This document shows positions 6,451 to 14,327 of a DNA stretch of 17,876 nt, piece by piece. The stretch lies in NCBI GenBank assembly GCA_043816955.1, contig JBDRHL010000250.1, positions 1 through 17,876 on the forward strand, in the 5' to 3' direction. The notes under the pieces were generated by a model, which saw only the letters and a list, made by a program, of their open reading frames with translations, was not told where the DNA came from and did not search any database. The stretch comes from JBDRHL01 sp043816955 (GTDB lineage Bacteria > Planctomycetota > Phycisphaerae > Sedimentisphaerales > CAYZTY01). Position 1 is the first letter of the stretch. Each line of letters opens with the position of its first letter. The position numbers and the translations under genes are program-made.

Positions 6451-8310
6451 TTATTGACTTATGTTGCCCAGATTTCCTTTTGCCAGCCAGACATCGGCGT
6501 AATTTATTACGCCGTCGATATTTACATCACAAAGATCGTAATATCGGTCAAAAGCTGCCGGATCAGGGCTGTTCAGTGAGCCACCCAGTCGAGTTTTTAT
6601 GAGCCAAATATCATAAAAGTTTACCTTACCGTCGTTATTTGCGTCCCCGGCAAGCCGTTTCCAGGAACCTCCTCCCGGGCCATAAACTATCCTCATGAGC
6701 GGGTCACCAATGACTACCTCTGCCCAGCTCAAATAGGAAATCGCTGTAAAGGCAGCCTCGGCAAAACACATATCCGCCTTGCCGTCATTATCCTCATCTG
6801 CAAGGAGATTATAAAACAGGAATTCAGTATCCACAACAGCATCACACTGCGGTTCAAACGCATGTCCGATGCCGGCTGTGCCGCCGATGGAAAGAAAATC
6901 CACAACCTTGCCGTGAGGAGCTGGTTTGGTCGCCACATCTGAAAACATTGTTACAGCATTAAAACTCTCTAGAGAGGCAAAAACAGCACCGTTGGCAAGA
7001 TTGAACAGTGGTGCACCTCCCGGCCCTCCGGCAATCAAATAATCCGACGTATAATACTCATCGCCGTTGACACCGAAAGTCACCAGAGCTATCAAGTTTG
7101 CCAAATCTGCATAATCGGGATTTTCAACAGCGATAAGCTCCAACTCTGCCTGAGTAAACTTGCAGTTACTTCTGCCATCAAAAATAACACACATACCATT
7201 ATTATTCATCTCACCAACATTTAACGTGTAGTCCGGGTAGATGCCGGTCATCTGGTAATACGCACTTTCGTAGTCATCGGCGACACGTGCTTTGTAGGCA
7301 TCAGGCGGCTGGGGCTGCTCAGAATATACCCAGTAATCGACATCAGAATGCAGATTAAAGGTCCTGTTGCAATTCAAGTTGGCACCTATCGACGGAGCAT
7401 CATCAAATAACACAGCAACCTGTTCAGGGTTTACACCGTACTGTGTGGTTGATGCCCGCCTTGAACGCTCAAGAATCTGGCGGACTGCAAAAACTGCACT
7501 TTTGCCTCTATTCTTCGGCCCGTCCAGTCGCGCGGTCAAATAAATATCGCCGGCATTAAAACTTCGGTTGACAGTTCCAAACCAGTAATTTGTCCCTTCC
7601 ATGGTTGGAGGATCTACTCCAGGCACGAGAGATATACCTATCGACCAATTCATCTGTTTGTTGCCGGGCAATTGACGTTCAAACAGGTCGATTGGGCTTG
7701 CTCTGTAACCCTGGTAGGGATTAACTGCCCTGTTTTCAGCACTGAAGCCATTGACATCGTATTCATTGCCGTCATTGTTACAATACCACAGGCAGCTCAG
7801 TTCAGACTCGACTGAAGCAGCGCTAATCTGCGACTCTGCCATACCTACCGTACCAGGGTTCGATCCGCCCGGATAGACTGCGTCAGGGAAATTGTCATCT
7901 TTGATCCGGTAAGGAATCCCTGCGGTGGTAATTATAGCCTTTATTCCGAGAATTCTGTCAGGATGGTTTGCATCAGCCAGGTAACGGCGAACCGGCGCTG
8001 CTATGCATTGCCGGTAATCCTGACGGCTAATGATTTCATCTGCTTCTGTGGCTGTGGGACCGCTGCAATCGACCAGACCCGACAGTTTAAGCACATGGGA
8101 CTCGGGAATCTGAGTATAGTAAGACCTGTAGAGACCGGCTATATATTTGCTGGTAGGGCTATTTTCGTTAACCAGTATTATCAGTTCATTAGGTTCAAGG
8201 GCGAGGCTTTGGTGAGTTAAAAACAACAAGAAAAACAGAGTGAATAAAAACGTACAGACTTTCGACACCCCCTCATCCCGGATTTTGCAATCCTTTCGGA
8301 CGAAAGCCAT
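6451..8310 (-). CDS. Secreted TIGR03790-family protein with C-terminal type I dockerin
   Basis: This 619-residue exported protein has a long positively charged N-terminus, then a hydrophobic signal segment (TFLFTLFFLLFLTHQSLA, about 20-37). The large body matches the TIGR03790 family in its opening (ELIILVNENSP-S-YIAGLYRSYY..IPESHVL), the GIKAIITTAGIPYRI block near residue 122 and the ARLDGP block. The family's biochemical role is unknown to me. The last 67 residues (from about 553) form a type I dockerin with two calcium-binding repeats, GDANNDGKVNFYDIW and CDVNIDGVINYADVW, each followed by a helix. Dockerins bind cohesin domains. There is no PEP-CTERM tag, so attachment to the cell would have to go through a partner. 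GGAGAAG lies about 8 bases before the ATG at 8310. It is the second gene after the PEP-CTERM gene at 8404-9063, with a 93-base gap. Confidence 0.92.
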   Translation of the reverse strand: MAFVRKDCKIRDEGVSKVCTFLFTLFFLLFLTHQSLALEPNELIILVNENSPTSKYIAGLYRSYYTQIPESHVLKLSGLVDCSGPTATEADEIISRQDYRQCIAAPVRRYLADANHPDRILGIKAIITTAGIPYRIKDDNFPDAVYPGGSNPGTVGMAESQISAASVESELSCLWYCNNDGNEYDVNGFSAENRAVNPYQGYRASPIDLFERQLPGNKQMNWSIGISLVPGVDPPTMEGTNYWFGTVNRSFNAGDIYLTARLDGPKNRGKSAVFAVRQILERSRRASTTQYGVNPEQVAVLFDDAPSIGANLNCNRTFNLHSDVDYWVYSEQPQPPDAYKARVADDYESAYYQMTGIYPDYTLNVGEMNNNGMCVIFDGRSNCKFTQAELELIAVENPDYADLANLIALVTFGVNGDEYYTSDYLIAGGPGGAPLFNLANGAVFASLESFNAVTMFSDVATKPAPHGKVVDFLSIGGTAGIGHAFEPQCDAVVDTEFLFYNLLADEDNDGKADMCFAEAAFTAISYLSWAEVVIGDPLMRIVYGPGGGSWKRLAGDANNDGKVNFYDIWLIKTRLGGSLNSPDPAAFDRYYDLCDVNIDGVINYADVWLAKGNLGNISQ

Positions 8311-8403
8311 TACCCTCTTCTCCGTAAATCGTCCAGCTTTCCCCCAAGCTGTGTATACTCCGGCAATATATTTATTGGGCCGCCTTCAACAGGCCCCTAT
8401 CCA

Positions 8404-9063
8404 TTATTTCTTACGGCAGCGCAAAATCACAGCACCCAGAGATGTCAACAACAAAAAGCTACCCGGCTCGGGCATGACGGTAAAAACATTATCGGAATTA
8501 GCCGCATCAAAATGAAGATTTCCCGATGTCACATCATAATACGTCCCGTCAGCCAATATACCATAGAAGCCAAGGCCTAATAGATGGTTAGTCAGATTAC
8601 AAACTGCCGTACCCGACACCACACCGACAATAGTAACTTCCGCCAGGACAGAATAGCCGCCCACTGCGGTATCAGAGACCTGTGGGGCAGTGAGAGTACT
8701 GACACCCAGTTGTCTAAGATTTCCACTTACAAGGCTATTGACTGACGAGTGGTCCCAGCCGGATGCCTGTGCATCATAGGGCACCGGGGCGATCAGATCA
8801 ATCATAGCAGTACCTGAAGCATCAGTCTGCACAGCAATTACACCGTTATATTCCGGAGCCACATCCATGTCCAACTGCCAAACATTCAATCCGTTACCAG
8901 GTACAGTTTCAGAAGCATATGCTAAAATACGAACTGTCACCTCCTCACCCATATGTATAATAGTTTTGTCTGCTTCCATCCTAAAAAATAAGTCAGCTGA
9001 ACAGTTGAAGAACCCAAAAACCACCAGAACGGGAATAAGTCGAACAGCCCAGTTTCTTCCCAT
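8404..9063 (-). CDS. Secreted PEP-CTERM protein, possible cohesin-like fold
   Basis: This 219-residue exported protein has a signal segment (AVRLIPVLVVFGFFNCSA), an all-beta body and a PEP-CTERM tag (MPEPGSF, hydrophobic run, RCRKK, about 197-219). The body opens with strand patterns reminiscent of cohesin or related beta-sandwich domains: IIHMGEEVTVRILAYASE, then NVWQLDMDVAPE and NGVIAVQTD, and later YSVLAEVTIVGVVSGTA. This suggests, but does not prove, a dockerin-binding fold, and the next gene encodes a dockerin protein. ATG 9063 and GTG 9066 are adjacent possible starts; AGGAGG is 9 bases before the ATG and 6 before the GTG. It is first in the operon, with a strong promoter at 9114-9142. 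PEP-CTERM assignment is firm; the cohesin-like reading is inference. Confidence 0.88.
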   Translation of the reverse strand: MGRNWAVRLIPVLVVFGFFNCSADLFFRMEADKTIIHMGEEVTVRILAYASETVPGNGLNVWQLDMDVAPEYNGVIAVQTDASGTAMIDLIAPVPYDAQASGWDHSSVNSLVSGNLRQLGVSTLTAPQVSDTAVGGYSVLAEVTIVGVVSGTAVCNLTNHLLGLGFYGILADGTYYDVTSGNLHFDAANSDNVFTVMPEPGSFLLLTSLGAVILRCRKK

Positions 9064-9113
9064 CACAAACTTCCTCCTGCCTACACTGCCCCCATGATAA
9101 TCATAACCTATTC

Positions 9114-9142
9114 ATGCTACATCCAATGATATTCAATGTCAA
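9114..9142 (-). promoter_or_regulatory. Sigma70-type promoter of the PEP-CTERM/dockerin operon
   Basis: On the minus strand TTGACA (9137-9142) is followed by exactly 17 bases and TAGCAT (9114-9119). The -35 and spacing are consensus; the -10 matches 4/6. Transcription would start near 9107, about 44 bases before the ATG at 9063. Confidence 0.65.
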
Positions 9143-9593
9143 GTTATTTTACAGCATTATATAGTAAAAAAAAATAAAAACCAAGAAAATCCTTGCACCC
9201 TATGTTAATTGAATGAACAGTCGCGATTGTTCGGAACCATATGAGTAGGGCATAAGCCTTTTTTCTACAAGCACTTAAGGTGCAAGAAGCAAAGTAATAC
9301 AACCTTTTTCAAAATGAGTTTTTGGAATAAAAATTGCCGTGTATATGGGCGAACACGTTATTTCAAACCTCAACATTTTCCGCTCACAGAGTAAAAACAG
9401 CTATACGACAATCTCAGAGCAGATATCAATCTTGCCAGATGTTTAATTGTCGTGGGACACAGGGGAAAAATAAGCATTCCACTTAATATTTTCGCGCCAA
9501 GGCCGGAATTCCACCAGACTGCTTGATCCAAAATAATGCTTAACTCGTTAATTTACAGGGAGTTCGAACTATAAAAGTGCGAAACTTATCAAT
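9143..9593. other. Gene-free stretch between the S24 regulator and the secreted-protein operon
   Basis: No coding frame with a convincing start, ribosome binding site and protein-like composition was found on either strand. The stretch is A/T-rich (an oligo-A tract lies near 9167-9180). It contains an 18-base near-palindrome at 9215-9232, separated half-dyad arms CGACAAT (9406-9412) and ATTGTCG (9446-9452), and one copy of a direct repeat shared with the 3' end of the regulator gene. No clear intrinsic terminator for the regulator gene was seen. Confidence 0.5.
9215..9232. promoter_or_regulatory. 18-base near-palindrome with GAACA/TGTTC arms (candidate operator)
   Basis: GAACAGTCGCGATTGTTC matches its own reverse complement at 16 of 18 bases and is centred on TCGCGA. 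It is followed at once by GGAAC, so the GTTC arm also forms GTTC-G-GAAC. It lies about 70 bases upstream of the -35 element of the PEP-CTERM/dockerin promoter, on the side facing the S24 regulator gene. The half-sites resemble GAAC/GTTC arms of some LexA-type operators. The spacing differs and the assignment is only a hypothesis. Confidence 0.35.
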
Positions 9594-9608
9594 TTACAGT
9601 TTTTCGAA
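9550..9608. repeat. Imperfect direct repeat spanning the regulator stop codon
   Basis: AATTTACAG followed by TTCGAA occurs at 9550-9568 with a 4-base gap and again at 9591-9608 with a 3-base gap, 41 bases apart. The second copy encodes the last residues and stop codon of the S24 regulator on the minus strand. The first copy contains the 10-base palindrome AGTTCGAACT. This may be a small duplication or recombination scar. Confidence 0.4.
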
Positions 9609-10370
9609 TTTTGCAACTGCCCGGTAGATACCGAAGATATGGCAATCCTCAACAATAGTGGGTGGATACTTCTCGTTTCTTGGCTGCAGGCGTACACTAT
9701 TGCAAGACTCAAAAAAAACCCGCCTAAATGTCGTTTCGTGCGGCATTGAAAAGGTAACGAAGCAGTCGTCTCCACTACGAACTTCAACGGCTGGCGATAA
9801 GATCACGATATCGCCTTCGTTGAACCTGGGCTGCATTGAATCTCCAATAACACAAACCGCAAAGGCGCTGGAATCATACAGGTCCGGACAGCGTACATAA
9901 TCGTCAGCAACAGCAATCAGATACTCCATGTCGTCAAAATCCATTGGATACCCTGTAGTGATTTTGTTTATGATCGGGACCATGCGTCCGGCTCTAAATC
10001 CCGATACGGACTGTTCGAAATTTAAATCATTCCCGCCGAACAACAAAGCAATCTCAGCGGTCTCAGACCTGCTATGGACTATCCTTTTGATGATCTGACG
10101 CCATCTCTGGTTTTCAGCTTCAGCTATTTCATATTCCTCTCTGATATCCGCGGGAAGACGTTCCATGTGAGCAATACGCAGTAACAGCCCCTTCTTAAAA
10201 TCCAGTATGATCTCAAGCCTGCCAAGTAATTGGTCGCTGGGAGGATTCTTGGCTTTGCCGGTTTCTATAGCGGACAAATACGGTTTTGAAAACTCTGCCT
10301 TTCGACTGACTTCATCGAGAGTCATTCTGAGTTCTAGACGCTTTCTTCTGATTATCTGACCCAACGACAT
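9594..10370 (-). CDS. XRE-family regulator with S24 (LexA-like) domain lacking the catalytic lysine
   Basis: This 258-residue protein has an N-terminal XRE helix-turn-helix (about 3-60; LGQIIRRKRLELRMTLDEVS and KPYLSAIETGK). A helical linker follows, then a C-terminal S24/LexA-type domain (about 130-255) with VPIINKITTG, GDSMQPRFNEGDIVI and RLQPRNEKYPP. S178 in GDSM is the expected nucleophile. The general-base lysine of the family (T-x-K-R) is R216 here (TTFRR, codon AGG), and the usual Ala-Gly cleavage pair is T139-G140. It probably binds DNA as a repressor or activator, but RecA-stimulated self-cleavage is doubtful. The start fits the family (MSLGQ-I), though the only Shine-Dalgarno-like sequence (AAAGGA) lies about 18 bases away. 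It is divergent from the lipoprotein gene, leaving a 264-base shared control region. Its targets are unknown; both flanking operons are candidates. Confidence 0.9.
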   Translation of the reverse strand: MSLGQIIRRKRLELRMTLDEVSRKAEFSKPYLSAIETGKAKNPPSDQLLGRLEIILDFKKGLLLRIAHMERLPADIREEYEIAEAENQRWRQIIKRIVHSRSETAEIALLFGGNDLNFEQSVSGFRAGRMVPIINKITTGYPMDFDDMEYLIAVADDYVRCPDLYDSSAFAVCVIGDSMQPRFNEGDIVILSPAVEVRSGDDCFVTFSMPHETTFRRVFFESCNSVRLQPRNEKYPPTIVEDCHIFGIYRAVAKFEKL

Positions 10371-10414
10371 GCTGTATATTCTAATGGTCCTTTAGCCACC
10401 CTTCAAGTGCCCCC

Positions 10415-10432
10415 GTAATTACCTAACTGGTA
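10415..10432. promoter_or_regulatory. Overlapping small dyads in the divergent control region
   Basis: GTAATTAC (10415-10422, a perfect 8-base palindrome) overlaps TACC-N5-GGTA (10420-10432). They lie 45-62 bases before the S24 regulator start and about 130 bases upstream of the lipoprotein promoter, a reasonable place for an autoregulatory operator. Both are short enough to be chance. Confidence 0.2.
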
Positions 10433-10562
10433 CAGAATATCATACACCGCGTTATTTGGCAATACTATCACCATAATGACTAAAATCAAAAGCTCCAAGT
10501 ACTTCTGGCACTGGTGTGAGGAGTAACATAACCTTAAAACACCTAATTTTCCATCCTGTTGC

Positions 10563-10591
10563 TTGACAAATCCTCGGCAGTTATCTACCAT
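10563..10591 (+). promoter_or_regulatory. Sigma70-type promoter of the lipoprotein/antiporter operon
   Basis: TTGACA (10563-10568), a 17-base spacer and TACCAT (10586-10591) fit a housekeeping promoter with perfect -35 and spacing and a 4/6 -10. The start would be near 10598, about 37 bases before the GTG start of the lipoprotein gene. Confidence 0.55.
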
Positions 10592-10634
10592 TAAGCACAA
10601 ATATCTTTAATTTATAAGTTTTGGAGGTTCTGAC

Positions 10635-12542
10635 GTGGGCTTTTGCTCCAGAAGCTTAGTTCTTGAAAGCATGCTTGGTATACTTGCACTTGCCGGTGCT
10701 ATTTGTATATCCGGCTGCAAGGATGACCCCAGCCATGCCGCTGCGAGGGAGGCACGCATAAGCAGTGCAAAAGCTCTAGAGATAATTGCTAATGACGGGG
10801 ATCCGGAAACAGCGCGCAAGGAGCTGGAAAAGGCGATGCGCCTTGCCTCCCAGGCAGGCACTGCGAAGGATCCGGCAATAATTCTGACAGCCAACCTGCT
10901 GACTGCGCAAATGCCGGAGCTGCAGGGGGAACTTAATCTGATTCAGGTCCAAGTTTCGGAAATCATTTCCACAATATCCAAAGAGTTGCTCGCTATCCAG
11001 AAAATCCTGGCCGATCAGGCCGGCTTAAGCGCTCTCTTGGCAGCCGGCGATAAAGAAGTTCAATACCTGCAGATCATGCTTTCAGATGATAGTGAAAGAC
11101 CGTCGATAAACTCACGGATAGCAGAAAACAATGCCAATCTCGAAGAATATTATCAGACAATTGAAAAACTCCAGGCAGAACTAAATCATGCACAGAACAA
11201 AGCGACTCAATTGCAGGAAAAGGCAGACGAAGCCCTGAAAAAAGCGGAGTTGGCACAAGGGGAGGAAAAAGCAAGACTGCAGAGGGAGGCATACGGTATT
11301 ATTCTGGGTATATCAGCTTCCGGCGAGGAACTCGGAGAGAGTAAGATATCATGGTTAGCCGCTGCCCAGGAAAAGCAGGACCAGATCGAATTAATCAAAG
11401 ATAAGTTTGAACTTCTGAGTGCCGCTGTCAAGCAACTCACCGCTGACGCAGAACAGATAACTGATCAAATCGATCAGATTCAAAACTCTGATGAAAGAAA
11501 AAAGACGCAATCGCAACTGGAGGCACTGAGTTCAAGACTCACAGGAAAGCAACTTAATATCGTACCACTTACCAGAGATATTCAGGAGGAACTCGATAAT
11601 CATGCCAATAAGAGCGAGGAAATAAGCGGTATATTCGAAGAAGCAAGGAATACCTATCGTAAAGCAGAGTCTTCCAGTTTGGAGCTTGTCAAGCAGCTTT
11701 CTGCAATTTACTCGGCTGACTGTTTACTTAAAATGGGCCGGTTTTCTGCCGGAAATGCGAAGTTTTACGCTGCCCTTGCTGAGCGGCTGGAGGTGTTGTC
11801 GGTCATAGCTAAGCAGGGCGAAACGGGCGACAATCAACTGTCAAATCTTGCCAGGAAAACCCGGGCAGATTCTGATGACTGGGCTAATCGTGCCAACGAA
11901 GAATACAACAGTGCCGTCGAGGAGTACGAAAAATTAAAAAACCTCGCGCGTGGTAAAGACGAATTTGCCTGCGCGATAATAAAGAACCATATTCTGGCAC
12001 TTGTCCAGAGAGCCGACCTGGCTAAATGGCAGGGCAAAAGTGATATATTTCAGCAGGCAATCGAGGAAGCCGGGTCCCTTGCCGAAAAGGCACGTCAATG
12101 TGATGCAAACTTTGACAAAACAACCGCTGCCAGATTGTTAAAACAACTTACCGCGCCTCCGGTACAGACGGGTGAGGACAAATTGGCAACCAGCAATTAC
12201 GATGCCTTTATTGCCCAGGCAAGATTACAGATAGAACAGCAGTTTGATCAGTTTATGCAGATGCCTGAAGAGGAAAGAACCGCCTTGATTGAGATGACAG
12301 TCCAGCAAATGGAAGACCAAGGCGTTAGCACCGAGCAGATTGCCGTGGTTAAAGACGCTCTGAGCAGCGGACAAAAAGAAGTTTTTGTGGAAACCATGAC
12401 CGGACTGATGGCCGAATCTATGCAGAAAATGTCACAAGGTACGGAGCAGAGCGGGCAAGAAAAGGAAAAAGCCTTCGAGCAGATGGGTGAGCAGATTGAT
12501 AGTGAATCCGAACAATCTTCCGAAGACACTACCGAAGAATGA
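10635..12542 (+). CDS. Large coiled-coil lipoprotein of unknown function
   Basis: This 635-residue protein has a lipoprotein signal peptide with a hydrophobic segment (MLGILALAGAICISGC) and lipobox I25-S26-G27-C28. Residue +2 is Lys, not Asp, which favours outer-membrane sorting. The mature protein is almost entirely helical and rich in Ala, Glu, Gln, Lys and Leu. Long coiled-coil-like stretches lie near 100-130, 160-230, 245-345 and 410-445. Several shorter helices resemble helical-hairpin repeats (YSADCLLKMGRFSAGNAKFYAALAER). The C-terminal 60 residues are highly acidic and Gln/Ser-rich. I recognise no named family. The GTG start is well supported by GGAGG 7 bases upstream. The stop overlaps the antiporter ATG as ATGA, so the two proteins are probably made together; a periplasmic scaffold or sensor working with the antiporter is a hypothesis. 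Confidence 0.85.
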   Translation: MGFCSRSLVLESMLGILALAGAICISGCKDDPSHAAAREARISSAKALEIIANDGDPETARKELEKAMRLASQAGTAKDPAIILTANLLTAQMPELQGELNLIQVQVSEIISTISKELLAIQKILADQAGLSALLAAGDKEVQYLQIMLSDDSERPSINSRIAENNANLEEYYQTIEKLQAELNHAQNKATQLQEKADEALKKAELAQGEEKARLQREAYGIILGISASGEELGESKISWLAAAQEKQDQIELIKDKFELLSAAVKQLTADAEQITDQIDQIQNSDERKKTQSQLEALSSRLTGKQLNIVPLTRDIQEELDNHANKSEEISGIFEEARNTYRKAESSSLELVKQLSAIYSADCLLKMGRFSAGNAKFYAALAERLEVLSVIAKQGETGDNQLSNLARKTRADSDDWANRANEEYNSAVEEYEKLKNLARGKDEFACAIIKNHILALVQRADLAKWQGKSDIFQQAIEEAGSLAEKARQCDANFDKTTAARLLKQLTAPPVQTGEDKLATSNYDAFIAQARLQIEQQFDQFMQMPEEERTALIEMTVQQMEDQGVSTEQIAVVKDALSSGQKEVFVETMTGLMAESMQKMSQGTEQSGQEKEKAFEQMGEQIDSESEQSSEDTTEE

Positions 12543-14299
12543 TGAATCCTGTGTGCTCTCCAGAAATCATTCCGCTACTAGAAACACATAATTGCTCCAT
12601 AGTATTTAATATAAATTGTTTAGCCCAGGGGCACCACCTGAACATTATACTTCTGGTAGGAGTTCTCATCTTTGCCGGAATACTTGCGGCGAAATTTTCC
12701 CAAAAGTTTCGAATTCCGCAGGTCATCGGTTATGTTCTGATAGGGCTGATTCTCGGAGAATCCGTACTGAATCTGGTTCCCACCGAAACTGTTGATTCGC
12801 TCAGTCCATTTGCCGTCTTTGCTCTCGGCATAATCGGGTTTATGATCGGCGGCGAACTGCACCGTGATACTTTCAAAAAATTCGGCAAACAGTTTATCAT
12901 AATTCTCTGTGCAGAAGGCCTGGCAGCATTTTTTCTCGTTGCCGCAGGAACCGCGACGGTTGCATGGCTTGCTATGCATGATGTGCATAAAGCAGTCGCA
13001 CTAGGGCTGGTGCTCGGCGCTATCGCTTCTGCAACGGCACCAGCGGCAACTGTCAATGTTCTGTGGGAATACAAGACAAGAGGGCCTCTGACTTCAGCAG
13101 TTTACGCAATTGTCGCTCTGGACGACGGCCTGGCGCTGCTGCTGTACGGATTTGCCTCCAGTATAGCAGGCGCCATCCTGGGCAATGGAGAGCGTTCCGT
13201 GGGCAAAATGATATTCATACCCAGTTACGAAATAGCAGGCGCGATCGTTTTAGGAATAGCTGCTGGGGCGCTGCTGCATCTGATATTCAAGTTTATCCGG
13301 GACAGCGACAAAGCACTGGCGTTTACGATCGCCGTAGTTCTTCTTGTCACGGGGCTGGCCCAGACCTTTAATCTTAGTTCGATTCTGGCATCTATGACGC
13401 TGGGAGCGACCATCACCAATCTGGCACATCCGAAAAAGAAGCGATATGCATTTGAACTGCTCGACGGATTTTCTCCGCCGATTTACGCCCTGTTTTTCGT
13501 TCTGGCAGGCGCTCATCTGATATTGAAGGACATTACCACAGCCGTTGCTGTTATGGTTATAGTATATCTGATGTGCAGAACGGGCGGTAAAATGCTTGGT
13601 TCATGGGTTGGCGCAAAATATGCAGGCGCTGCATCGAATGTGCAAAAGTATCTGGGATTCTGCCTGCTCAGCCAGGCGGGAGTTGCAATTGGACTGGCAA
13701 TACTGGCAAGCCATCAGTTTGACAGCACACTTGGCGGTTACATAATCATGATTATTATGACGTCGACTTTCGTTGTGGAAATACTCGGACCGGCCTTTGT
13801 GAAGTTTGGTGTAAAAAAGGCTGGTGAGGTCGGACTTAATATCACCGAGGAAGACCTTATCCACACGTACAGCGTTGCTGATGTGCTCGACTCTGAAGTA
13901 CCTACGATTTCCGCAGACACATCACTCGGACAGATCATAACAATATTCGGCCGCACCAATAGTTTTTATTACCCCGTAATCGACAGCAATAAAAACCTGA
14001 TTGGCGCGATAACCATGGACGGAATCAGAAATACGTTTGCGACGCAGGAATTGTACAATTGGCTTATAGCGCTGGATATCATGGAACCGGTTGCTGCATG
14101 GACAACCCGGCAGGTCCCGCTGGAGCAGGCTATTGAGGAAATCACTACTCTTGGCCTTGAGCACCTTCCGGTAGTGGATGAAGACGGCAAGACTTTTCTG
14201 GGGGTTCTGAATTACAGAAATGTGCAAAGAAAACTCGGCGCCGAGGTGCTTGCCCGCCAGGAAAGAGCCGATATGATGCATGTAACCGGCCTGACCTGA
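12539..14299 (+). CDS. Cation/proton antiporter (Na+/H+ exchanger family) with C-terminal CBS pair
   Basis: This 586-residue inner-membrane protein has a transport domain of roughly 12 helices (about 33-420) of the monovalent cation:proton antiporter superfamily. Visible motifs are RIPQVIGYVLIGLILG (58-73), GFMIGGEL (100-107), ATAPAATV (165-172) and the acidic pair D195-D196 in VALDDGLALLLYG. A DD pair is typical of electrogenic CPA2/NhaA-like exchangers; CPA1 members usually have ND. The cytoplasmic tail holds two CBS motifs (about 445-500, SVADVLDSEVPTISADTSLG; and 508-575, DIMEPVAAW..EHLPVVDEDGKTFLGVLN), which in other proteins bind adenine nucleotides. There is no TrkA-N domain. The ATG overlaps the lipoprotein stop as ATGA, and a second ATG follows immediately. 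It converges on clpC, 28 bases away. The ion (Na+ or K+) cannot be decided. Confidence 0.93.
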   Translation: MMNPVCSPEIIPLLETHNCSIVFNINCLAQGHHLNIILLVGVLIFAGILAAKFSQKFRIPQVIGYVLIGLILGESVLNLVPTETVDSLSPFAVFALGIIGFMIGGELHRDTFKKFGKQFIIILCAEGLAAFFLVAAGTATVAWLAMHDVHKAVALGLVLGAIASATAPAATVNVLWEYKTRGPLTSAVYAIVALDDGLALLLYGFASSIAGAILGNGERSVGKMIFIPSYEIAGAIVLGIAAGALLHLIFKFIRDSDKALAFTIAVVLLVTGLAQTFNLSSILASMTLGATITNLAHPKKKRYAFELLDGFSPPIYALFFVLAGAHLILKDITTAVAVMVIVYLMCRTGGKMLGSWVGAKYAGAASNVQKYLGFCLLSQAGVAIGLAILASHQFDSTLGGYIIMIIMTSTFVVEILGPAFVKFGVKKAGEVGLNITEEDLIHTYSVADVLDSEVPTISADTSLGQIITIFGRTNSFYYPVIDSNKNLIGAITMDGIRNTFATQELYNWLIALDIMEPVAAWTTRQVPLEQAIEEITTLGLEHLPVVDEDGKTFLGVLNYRNVQRKLGAEVLARQERADMMHVTGLT

Positions 14300-14327
14300 T
14301 CAGAGGCCAATAGCGTTGGTAGCGCTT

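Noticed and set aside
8377..8396. GGGCC/GGCCC inverted repeat as a terminator between the PEP-CTERM and dockerin genes
   Set aside because: The stem is only five pairs and is followed by AATAAATA, not a T run; an operon is more likely.
9555..9572. AGTTCGAACT as a tRNA T-arm or phage attachment site
   Set aside because: No cloverleaf can be built around it and no integrase is present; it is kept only as part of a short direct repeat.
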